Shown: piece by piece, positions 6,908-13,460 of the stretch
Position numbering within the stretch: the stretch's first letter is position 1
Layout of the letters: every line of letters begins with the position of its first letter
NCBI RefSeq assembly: GCF_900099645.1
Contig: NZ_FMTL01000005.1
Span: 83,991-147,990 of the forward strand
Direction of reading: 5' to 3'
Source: Pseudomonas peli
Lineage (GTDB): Bacteria; Pseudomonadota; Gammaproteobacteria; Pseudomonadales; Pseudomonadaceae
DNA: 64,000 nt
Made by a program: the position numbers and the translations under genes
The notes under the pieces: model-generated
What the model was told of the DNA's origin: nothing
The model's database searches: none
What the model saw: the letters and a program-made list of their open reading frames with translations, nothing else

Positions 6908-7645
6908 ATGAGCGCAAAAGTCTGGCTGGTAGGCGCAGGCCCCGGTGACCCGGAGCTGCTGACCCTCAAGGCGGTTAAAGCCCTGAACCAGGCCGAGATC
7001 GTTATGATTGATGACCTAGTCAATCCCGCCGTACTGGAGCACTGCATCAACGCGCGGATCGTGCCGGTAGGCAAGCGCGGCGGTTGCCGCTCCACGCCAC
7101 AGGCGTTTATCCATCGCCTGATGCTGCGTTATGCCCGCCAGGGTAAATGCGTCGTGCGCCTGAAAGGCGGCGACCCCTGCATCTTCGGCCGTGGCAGCGA
7201 AGAAGCCGACTGGCTGAGCGAGCACGGTATCGAGGTGGAAATGGTCAATGGCATTACAGCAGGCCTGGCCGGAGCGACCAACTGCGGCATCCCTCTGACA
7301 CTGCGCGGCGTAGCACGCGGTGTCACCTTGGTTACCGCGCACACCCAGGATGACAGCAGTCTCAACTGGCCTGCTCTGGCTCAGAGCGGCACAACGCTGG
7401 TGGTGTATATGGGCGTGGCCAAACTGGCAGAAATCCGCGAGAGCCTGCTGGCAGGCGGCATGCGCGCCGACATGCCGGTGGCCTTGATCGAGAACGCCTC
7501 CCTGCCACACCAGCGCGAATGCCGCAGCAGCATCGCGGCCATGCAACAAGCCGCCCACGACTTCAAATTGAAAAGCCCGGCCATTCTGGTGATTGGCGAG
7601 GTGGCCGCTCAACCGGACATACAGCTCACAGCTATCAGCGCCTAA
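6908..7645 (+). CDS. cobA: Uroporphyrinogen-III C-methyltransferase
   Basis: Transfers two methyl groups from S-adenosylmethionine to uroporphyrinogen III, giving precorrin-2, the precursor of siroheme (cofactor of nitrite and sulfite reductases) and cobalamin. 245 residues, the single-domain SUMT length, without the CysG oxidase/chelatase part. Motifs: N-terminal VGAGPGDPELLTLKA, VVRLKGGDPCIFGRGSEE, and a C-terminal SPAILVIGEVA strand. The ATG at 6908 follows GAGGAG. It is the only gene behind the sigma-54/ANTAR leader, so siroheme supply is probably nitrate-regulated here. It ends the nitrate region and converges on oprF. Confidence 0.92.
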   Translation: MSAKVWLVGAGPGDPELLTLKAVKALNQAEIVMIDDLVNPAVLEHCINARIVPVGKRGGCRSTPQAFIHRLMLRYARQGKCVVRLKGGDPCIFGRGSEEADWLSEHGIEVEMVNGITAGLAGATNCGIPLTLRGVARGVTLVTAHTQDDSSLNWPALAQSGTTLVVYMGVAKLAEIRESLLAGGMRADMPVALIENASLPHQRECRSSIAAMQQAAHDFKLKSPAILVIGEVAAQPDIQLTAISA

Positions 7646-7693
7646 CCGCTTCGCGAAGTTCCCCTTGCCTGCCACCAGCGGGCTTTTTTACAT

Positions 7694-7743
7694 GGGTTTT
7701 TCTTTATGGGCCGCCATGGATTAAGGGCCATAAAGAAAAACCC
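7694..7743. repeat. 16-bp inverted repeat in the cobA-oprF gap
   Basis: Perfect arms GGGTTTTTCTTTATGG (7694-7709) and its complement (7728-7743). The loop plus right flank (GGCCGCCATGGATT, then GGCCATAAAGAAAAA) resembles the 3' end of the CGGGA-loop repeat family, so it may be a truncated copy. The right arm overlaps the oprF terminator. Confidence 0.6.
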
Positions 7744-7760
7744 GGCCGAAGCCGGGTTTT
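7737..7760. terminator. Bidirectional terminator between cobA and oprF
   Basis: AAAACCCGGC-CGAA-GCCGGGTTTT: perfect 10-bp stem with T4 in either direction, 17 bp from the oprF stop. It serves oprF on the minus strand and probably cobA on the plus strand. Confidence 0.85.
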
Positions 7761-7777
7761 CTATACAGCCAGATCGA

Positions 7778-8743
7778 TTACTGCTTGATCTGAGCTTCTA
7801 CTTCAGCTTCTACGCGGCGGTTAACAGCGCGGCCAGCGTCGGTAGCGTTGTCAGCAACCGGACGAGCTTCACCGTAGCCAGCAGCGTTAACGCGAGCAGC
7901 GTCTACACCGTACTGGTTAACCAGCACGTCACGAACAGCGCTTGCACGACGCTCGGACAGGTTCTGGTTGTAGGCATCGCTGCCTTTGGAGTCAGTGTGA
8001 CCTTCAACCACGGTGGTGGTCTGTGGGTACTGCTTCATGAAGTCAGCCAGGTTCTTGATGTCGCCGTAGCTTTCTTCTTTAACGCTGGCTTTGTCGAAGT
8101 CGAACTTAACGTCCAGCTCAACGCGAACCAGTTCCATCGGCTCTTCAACAGCAACCGGCTCTGGAGTCGGCTCAACAGCAGCAACGGCAACTGGAGCTGG
8201 CTTGCTGCCACCACCGAAGTTCATGCCGATACCGACGCTTGGTGCCCACTCGGTGTCGCCTTGGTCGATGTTGTACTGAGCTTCAACGCCAGCACGGGCG
8301 TAGAAGTTGTCAGTGAAGTAGTACTTGGCGCCGCCGCCGATGTTGGCGAAGGTGGAGCCGTTACGACCATTGCGACCGGACTGACCGATGCTCTGATCCG
8401 AGAAACCTGCAGAAACGTAAGGACGCAGTGCGTCGCCAGCGTTGTTGAAGTGGTACAGAGCATCCAGAGCGGTGTTCGAGCCCTTGATGTTGCGGCCATC
8501 TTCGCCACGAGCGTTGTGCACTTCGTCGTAGGCCAGACGCAGTTCAACGTCGTCAGTCAGGTAGTAGCCGATGCTGCCGCCGAACAGGTTGCCGTTGTTT
8601 TTGAAGTCACGGGCGCTGTCGAAGATTTCCTTCTTGGCAAAACCCTCCACTTCGACAGCGCCTTGACCCTGAGCCAGAACGCTGAGGGAGGAAGTGGCCA
8701 ACAACGAGCCAATGACAACGCCTAAAGTGTTTTTCAATTTCAT
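7778..8743 (-). CDS. oprF: Major outer-membrane porin OprF
   Basis: Abundant outer-membrane protein giving a non-specific slow porin and anchoring the membrane to peptidoglycan. 321 residues: signal peptide 1-24 (cut before QGQG), an eight-strand OprF beta-barrel to about 178, a Pro/Val/Glu linker 179-203 (VAVEPTPEP-like), and an OmpA C-terminal domain 207-321 with EGHTDSKGSDAYNQNLSERR, the peptidoglycan-binding motif. It is shorter than the PAO1 protein of about 350 residues and has no cysteine, so the disulfide loop known from PAO1 is missing. AGGGAAC precedes the ATG. sigX lies directly upstream, and SigX is known to drive oprF. Confidence 0.95.
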   Translation of the reverse strand: MKLKNTLGVVIGSLLATSSLSVLAQGQGAVEVEGFAKKEIFDSARDFKNNGNLFGGSIGYYLTDDVELRLAYDEVHNARGEDGRNIKGSNTALDALYHFNNAGDALRPYVSAGFSDQSIGQSGRNGRNGSTFANIGGGAKYYFTDNFYARAGVEAQYNIDQGDTEWAPSVGIGMNFGGGSKPAPVAVAAVEPTPEPVAVEEPMELVRVELDVKFDFDKASVKEESYGDIKNLADFMKQYPQTTTVVEGHTDSKGSDAYNQNLSERRASAVRDVLVNQYGVDAARVNAAGYGEARPVADNATDAGRAVNRRVEAEVEAQIKQ

Positions 8744-8842
8744 TACTAATGTTCCCTATCTTGGTGGTCAGTAAGTTGTCTGACGAACACAAGACAACTC
8801 AGCCGGCAATTCTACCAGAATTAACCGTTAGCTAGGACGGCT

Positions 8843-9442
8843 TTATTCAAGATAAGTTTCAGCGCTGTCCGAAAATTTATCGCGCAGCCGGTCAAGTGCA
8901 CGTTTATAACGCATTTTCGTGGCGCTCAGGCCCATGTGCATAATGTCGGCAATCTCCTGAAACTCCAGTTCTGCGACAAAACGTAGCACCAGGATTTCCC
9001 GATCAATGGGATTGACATGCACCAGCCAACGATCAAGGCCGCCTTTATCCTCAGGCTTTGGCGCTTTTTCTTCGGATGCTTCTTCAAGCGGGTCCAAACT
9101 TAAGGCGTCAATAAGGCGACGTTTACGTCGCTCCTTGCGATATTGAGTAATACATTCGTTGTAAGTAATGCTGTACAACCAGGTTTTGAACTTCGATTTG
9201 CCCTCAAAGTTCTTCAGGCCATATAAGACCTTGAGCATGACCTCCTGACAAACATCGTCAGCATCACGGTCATTGCCTAAATAACGCGCGCAGACATTGA
9301 ATAACGTGCGCTGGTAACGACGCATCAGTTCTTCGTATGCACGGGTTATGTGAAACAACTCGTCGTGGGCACGCGCCACCAACTCTTCGTCCGAGAGTTC
9401 GCGGGGGTCGTAACGCAGAGACGCAGAGTGGGCTTTATTCAA
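8843..9442 (-). CDS. sigX: ECF sigma factor SigX
   Basis: Extracytoplasmic-function sigma factor of 199 residues controlling envelope, fatty-acid and oprF expression in pseudomonads. Region 2 is the stretch YQRTLFNVCARYLGNDRDADD to KFKTWLYSITYNEC; region 4 is NPIDREILVLRFVAELEFQEIADIMHMG with its helix-turn-helix. The linker holds an acidic stretch EEASEEKAPKPEDK, as in PAO1 SigX. No anti-sigma gene is adjacent, consistent with the family, where mechanosensitive CmpX is thought to influence activity. 99 bp separate it from the oprF start. Confidence 0.95.
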   Translation of the reverse strand: MNKAHSASLRYDPRELSDEELVARAHDELFHITRAYEELMRRYQRTLFNVCARYLGNDRDADDVCQEVMLKVLYGLKNFEGKSKFKTWLYSITYNECITQYRKERRKRRLIDALSLDPLEEASEEKAPKPEDKGGLDRWLVHVNPIDREILVLRFVAELEFQEIADIMHMGLSATKMRYKRALDRLRDKFSDSAETYLE

Positions 9443-9477
9443 AACGAGTCGGGCCGACAGTCAGGACATAAGCCAGC

Positions 9478-9498
9478 GCAGCCTGTAAATCAGGCTGC
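9478..9498. other. 8-bp hairpin between cmpX and sigX
   Basis: GCAGCCTG-TAAAT-CAGGCTGC, perfect 8-bp stem, upstream of sigX and downstream of cmpX. No T-run on either side, so a processing or Rho-associated site is as likely as a terminator. Confidence 0.5.
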
Positions 9499-9530
9499 GG
9501 ATTGGCCGCATACAATAACAGGGATTAGCC

Positions 9531-10346
9531 TTAGCGGCTGCTTACCTGCTGCTCGAGCAAGGTGCGGTTAGCCACAGAAACCAGTTCACCGGCTTCCGTC
9601 AGCAACGTGGTTTTGACCGTACCGATTTCCTCGATCTGCCCTTCGACCTCACCTACCTGCACTTGTTGCCCAACCTCATACAACTCACGCACATAAATAC
9701 CGGCCAGAATCTGGCTGGCAATGTCGCGACTGCCCAGGCCCAGCGCCAGCGCAACCGCCAGGCCGACCGAGATCAGCACGATGGCGATCACGTTGTTGAG
9801 CAGATCGGTTTTCACTTCCAGCTGACCAATCGCCACCGAAATGCTGATGATGATCACCAGCCCCTGAGCCACGCGGCCCAGGCCACTTGCATAGTCCAAC
9901 CCGACGCCTTCTGCGGCACCGCGCACCAAACCGCTGACCAGTTGCGCCAGCAATACCCCCGCGAGCAACACCAGGGCTGCACCAAAGACTTTTGGCAGGT
10001 ACAAAGCCAGTACATCAAGGGTCGCAGAAACTCGCTCCAAGCCCAGCGACTCGGCGGCGGTCACCAGGAAGATCAACAACACGAACCAGTAGACGATCTT
10101 GCCGATCAGGGTCGACACCGGCACCTGAATACCGGCACGGCTCAACAACTTGGTCAGGCCAGTGCCCGCCATCAGGCGATCCAGGCCGATCTTGCCGAGC
10201 AATTTCGACAGCAGCGTGTCGAGGAACTTAGCGACCACAAAACCCAGCAGCACCACCACCATGGCGCCAAAGAGACGCGGGATAAAGGCGGCAATCGGGG
10301 ACCAAACGCTGGCCATCGCATCAACCAGAACTTGAGTAAATTCCAT
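9531..10346 (-). CDS. cmpX: Mechanosensitive-channel-type inner-membrane protein CmpX
   Basis: Cytoplasmic-membrane protein of 271 residues related to small MscS channels. Helices at about 15-40, 75-100, 115-140 and 165-205, then the hydrophilic end VRELYEVGQQVQVGEVEGQIEEIG, which is the MscS beta-domain pattern. The TM part carries Gly/Ala-rich stretches (LALGLGSRDIASQILAGIYV) typical of the pore-lining helix. It sits between crfX (2 bp upstream, likely co-transcribed) and sigX, the order known from PAO1, where loss of CmpX raises SigX activity. Confidence 0.88.
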   Translation of the reverse strand: MEFTQVLVDAMASVWSPIAAFIPRLFGAMVVVLLGFVVAKFLDTLLSKLLGKIGLDRLMAGTGLTKLLSRAGIQVPVSTLIGKIVYWFVLLIFLVTAAESLGLERVSATLDVLALYLPKVFGAALVLLAGVLLAQLVSGLVRGAAEGVGLDYASGLGRVAQGLVIIISISVAIGQLEVKTDLLNNVIAIVLISVGLAVALALGLGSRDIASQILAGIYVRELYEVGQQVQVGEVEGQIEEIGTVKTTLLTEAGELVSVANRTLLEQQVSSR

Positions 10347-10348
10347 GC

Positions 10349-10594
10349 TCAGTCAGCCTTATTAACAGTTGAATCGGTGGTTTTACGACGCGAGACCGGC
10401 GCCACATGCGCCGAGCCGTTGTTCAAAGCCAGCATCAATGCGCCAGCCCAATGCCCCATCAGGGCAAACAGATCACCCGCACCGACTTGGCGGTTGGCGG
10501 TTTTCAGCACGCGATGCAGACAGGCGTCATCGTCGTGACTCGAGGTGGGCGACTTGAGCAAATCGCGCAGTGATTCTTCAAAGGGATCGTGCAT
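10349..10594 (-). CDS. crfX: CrfX, small conserved protein of the sigX region
   Basis: Short hydrophilic protein of 81 residues without membrane segment. I start it at the ATG at 10594 (MHDPFEESLRDLL), with GTGAGG upstream; the frame could begin four codons earlier. Visible: an N-terminal amphipathic helix, DDDACLHRVLKTANRQVGAGDLFALMGHW, and a basic tail SRRKTTDS. It lies 2 bp upstream of cmpX. Function unknown; recognised by position and the N-terminal sequence. Confidence 0.8.
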   Translation of the reverse strand: MHDPFEESLRDLLKSPTSSHDDDACLHRVLKTANRQVGAGDLFALMGHWAGALMLALNNGSAHVAPVSRRKTTDSTVNKAD

Positions 10595-10648
10595 GGCGCA
10601 CCTCACAGGATGTGTCGGCTAGACGAGACGAGTACAGAGCAAGTCACA

Positions 10649-11644
10649 TCAGATCCAACGCAAGCGACGAAAAAGCAGCCACTGCACCAGCGCCACGGCG
10701 GCCATCAGCGAACACGCCAGCAGAAAGCCATGGGGGCTTTCGGAACCCGGAATACCGCCGACATTGATACCGAGAAGGCCGGTAAGAAAACTCATTGGCA
10801 GGAAAATCCCGGTGATGATGCCGAAGCGGTACATGGTGTGGTTCATCCGCTCATCCATGCGCCGATTTTCCGCCTCAAGCAGCAGGTTGACCCGCTCACG
10901 GCTCAACTCCAGCTCTTCAAGGTAGCGCGTCAGGCGGTTATTCAGCTCGTTCCAGTAGCTGCTATCGGCTCTGACCAGCCAGGCCTGAGCACTGGCTGTG
11001 AGTTGCCCGTAGATATCCCGCTGTGGCGACAGAAAACGTCGCAAGCTGGCGGCGCGCCGGCGGATTTGCAGTAGCGCGGCATGATCAGGGGCCTGACTCT
11101 CCAGCGCATCGGCACGCTCTTCCTGATCATCGACCTGCTCGGACAACTCGCCGACCAGCAGCTCGATCTTGTCAGTCAGGTAATGCGCCAGGCGCAGAAT
11201 CAGCTCCGCCGAGGTTTTCGGCCCCCTGCCCGCCAGCAAATCCTCGATCAAGGCTTCGGTTGCGTGTAAAGGCCGCAAGCGCAGGGAGATCGCGCGCTGC
11301 GCATCGGCAAAAATACGCACCGAGACCATGTCTTCAGGCTCGGCGCCTGGATTGAGGTTCAGGCCACGCAGGAACAGCAACAGTTGCTGCTCAGGCAACG
11401 CCAGCAGACGCGGGCGAGTGTTCTCTTCCAGCAGCAGGTCGCAGGCAAAAGCGCTCAGACCACTTTCTGCACGCAACCAAGTCTGCGTCTGCGGATGACT
11501 GCGATCCCAATGCAGCCAGAGGCTTTCCTGCTCGCCTAGGACGAGGCCATGCAGCTCCTGCCGGGCAATGCTGCGGGCACCGCCGTGACCATTAAGGACA
11601 AAGGCGTGCACCAGGCCCCATTGCGCGTTGTCACCTTCGTGCAT
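10649..11644 (-). CDS. cmaX: CorA/ZntB-family metal ion transporter (CmaX)
   Basis: Homopentameric cation channel of the CorA superfamily, 331 residues from the ATG at 11644 (CAGGAAA upstream). A long cytoplasmic domain rich in Leu/Arg/Glu helices (EELELSRERVNLLLEAE) is followed by the two C-terminal membrane helices, ITGIFLPMSFLTGLLGINVGG and a last one ending LFRRLRWI. The pore motif is GIN rather than the GMN of CorA, as in ZntB zinc transporters. Likely substrate zinc or another divalent cation; which one, and its direction, are not visible. Upstream in the crfX-cmpX block. Confidence 0.82.
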   Translation of the reverse strand: MHEGDNAQWGLVHAFVLNGHGGARSIARQELHGLVLGEQESLWLHWDRSHPQTQTWLRAESGLSAFACDLLLEENTRPRLLALPEQQLLLFLRGLNLNPGAEPEDMVSVRIFADAQRAISLRLRPLHATEALIEDLLAGRGPKTSAELILRLAHYLTDKIELLVGELSEQVDDQEERADALESQAPDHAALLQIRRRAASLRRFLSPQRDIYGQLTASAQAWLVRADSSYWNELNNRLTRYLEELELSRERVNLLLEAENRRMDERMNHTMYRFGIITGIFLPMSFLTGLLGINVGGIPGSESPHGFLLACSLMAAVALVQWLLFRRLRWI

Positions 11645-11664
11645 GACGGTTTCCTGCAAGCGCC

Positions 11665-12153
11665 CTACTCCGGCATCTGCAGTGCAGAGGGCGAGATGAT
11701 CACGCCATTATTGTCGGCGTAGATAAACTCACCCGGGCGGAAGGTCACGCCGCCAAAGGTCACTGCGACATTGAGGTCACCGATGCCACGCTTGTCGGTT
11801 TTCATCGGGTGACTGGCCAGGGCCTGAATGCCCAGATCGGTCTGCGCCAACACATCAACATCACGCACGCAGCCGTACACCACAATCCCTTCCCAACCGT
11901 TCTTCGCGGCTTTCTCGGCAAGCATATCGCCCAGCAGCGCGCGGCGCATGGAGGCACCGCCATCCACCACCAACACTTTGCCTTTGCCCGGCAGGTCGAC
12001 CTGCTCCTTGACCAGCGAGTTGTCCTCGAAGCACTTGACGGTGACGATCTCACCACCGAAGGAATCACGGCCACCGAAGTTGCTGAACATCGGCTCAACC
12101 ACCTGGACCAGCTCCGGGTAGGCGTCACAAAGATCGGGAGTGATGTAATGCAT
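11665..12153 (-). CDS. rraA: RraA-like protein (RNase E inhibitor / aldolase-type fold)
   Basis: 162 residues from the ATG at 12153, which has AAGGAGC at good spacing; the frame runs 40 codons further upstream but those residues are low-complexity and not RraA-like. Motifs: DLCDAYPELVQVVEPMFSNF, VVDGGASMRRALLGDMLAEKA and GIVVYGCVRDVDVLA, the glycine- and arginine-rich core of the RraA/MenG fold. In E. coli RraA inhibits RNase E; related proteins are 4-hydroxy-4-methyl-2-oxoglutarate/oxaloacetate lyases, so enzymatic activity is an alternative. Gene order with cmaX matches PAO1. Confidence 0.88.
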   Translation of the reverse strand: MHYITPDLCDAYPELVQVVEPMFSNFGGRDSFGGEIVTVKCFEDNSLVKEQVDLPGKGKVLVVDGGASMRRALLGDMLAEKAAKNGWEGIVVYGCVRDVDVLAQTDLGIQALASHPMKTDKRGIGDLNVAVTFGGVTFRPGEFIYADNNGVIISPSALQMPE

Positions 12154-12310
12154 GGCAAAGCTCCTTAGTTGTTGTAGTAAGCTGACAGAGCAATCACGCC
12201 CTGCTGTGCAGCATTGAGCCACAGACGGGTGCACAACGGGCAAACGCCACACGCCCCATCTGTATCGATTCACGCTTTCAGTAAAAGGCCGGACACCGGC
12301 CAGCGCCTGC

Positions 12311-13318
12311 CTATTCAGGCGAAACCTCGTTGTTACGCGCTAACTCGGCTTGCGCCAGCTCAGCAGCGACCTGCGGACTCTTGCGCAGCCACTGTTCGAC
12401 CAACGGCCAGACCTCAAGTTGCGCTTCTTTGCTAACCAGCATCTCAACATGGCCGAAATCACCGCTGAAACCATGCTTCTTACCTAGACAGAGAAACTCA
12501 CTCAAGGGCGATCCAAATTGCTTGAGCAGTTTTTCACACGCCCACACCGGGTCTTGATGGTCACCCAACGCGGCCACGGCCATTATCGGAACACGCACCT
12601 CGGCCAGCCCCGCCCACCAATCGCGGTCAGCATCACCAAAGCGGCCGAACAGGCCGTGCCAGCGCAAACTTTCGACTGCAAGACCTATCGGCTCATCCTC
12701 CGGACCACGCTTGAGCCGCGACCCGGAAATCACCGAGAACCGTTTGAGTAGTAAGCGGCTCCCCCACTCCAGCGGCGGCAGTTTCAACGGCCAGTAAACC
12801 CGGCTGATCTGGCTGCCAAACAGGACGCTGGAAGCGATTTTATCTTCACTCAGATACTGCCCACCGAGTGCGCCGGCCAGAATAATCCCTCCAAGGGAAT
12901 GGCCTAACCAGTGAGCCTTCTGCGGATTCTGCTCATGCACAAAATCAGCAATTGCCGGCAGATCGTAGCGCACGTAGTCACTGACCGTGTTGCGCGAATA
13001 GTCACGATTGCGCGGCGACAGGCCATGACCACGCATTTCGGCAATCCATACATCAAAACCGGCGCGCGCCAGGTAAGGCCCCAAGCCAATGCATTTGGGG
13101 GAATACCAGAAGCGCCGGTTGGAAAAACTGCCGGGAATCAGAATCACCGGCACGCCACGTACCTGTTCATGACCAGCACGACCAAGACGAGTCAGTGCCA
13201 GCTCGACACTGCTGTCCGGACTGTTACCGGGTTTGAGACGATAGACATCCTCGCTCAAATCGCCCCGAAACTCTGCACTGATCAAGGTGACGGGGAAAAG
13301 CTCACTGCTGCTTTGCAT
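12311..13318 (-). CDS. Alpha/beta-fold hydrolase
   Basis: 335-residue cytoplasmic hydrolase without signal peptide. Oxyanion region LIPGSFSNRRFWYSP, strand FDVWIAEMRGHGLSPRN, nucleophile elbow HWLGHSLGGIILAG, and a late histidine in FGHVEMLVSKEA give a complete catalytic triad pattern. The AEMRGHG motif recalls polyhydroxyalkanoate and acyltransferase-type hydrolases; the substrate is unknown. Located between rraA and ppsA as in PAO1 (PA1771, from memory). The start has only a weak ribosome site. Confidence 0.8.
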   Translation of the reverse strand: MQSSSELFPVTLISAEFRGDLSEDVYRLKPGNSPDSSVELALTRLGRAGHEQVRGVPVILIPGSFSNRRFWYSPKCIGLGPYLARAGFDVWIAEMRGHGLSPRNRDYSRNTVSDYVRYDLPAIADFVHEQNPQKAHWLGHSLGGIILAGALGGQYLSEDKIASSVLFGSQISRVYWPLKLPPLEWGSRLLLKRFSVISGSRLKRGPEDEPIGLAVESLRWHGLFGRFGDADRDWWAGLAEVRVPIMAVAALGDHQDPVWACEKLLKQFGSPLSEFLCLGKKHGFSGDFGHVEMLVSKEAQLEVWPLVEQWLRKSPQVAAELAQAELARNNEVSPE

Positions 13319-13340
13319 CTATCTTCGCTCTGGTACAACC

Positions 13341-13418
13341 AATTGCCGGGAGCAATTCTTTCACGTCGCAAGCGACGGCCCGGAGGGGGTAAGCACAGGA
13401 TGTGCTGGCACAAAAAAG
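13341..13418 (+). repeat. Dispersed intergenic repeat, CGGGA-loop family, copy B
   Basis: Hairpin AATTGC-CGGGA-GCAATT, second hairpin CGTCGC-AA-GCGACG, then GGCCCGGAGGGGG and a TGCTGGCACAAAAAA end that runs into the ppsA terminator. The GCCATGG block is replaced by ACAGGATGTGCTGG. Confidence 0.68.
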
Positions 13419-13438
13419 GGCAGGATCAACCCGCCCTT
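13412..13438 (-). terminator. Terminator of ppsA
   Basis: On the minus strand AAGGGC pairs with GCCCTT across an 11-base loop and is followed by six T; 23 bp after the ppsA stop. Its A-tract is shared with repeat copy B. Confidence 0.7.
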
Positions 13439-13460
13439 GAACAAAGATTTAAACGCGCTA

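Noticed and set aside
12154..12273. 40-codon N-terminal extension of rraA
   Set aside because: Lacks ribosome site and family similarity; AAGGAGC precedes the internal ATG that matches the normal RraA start.
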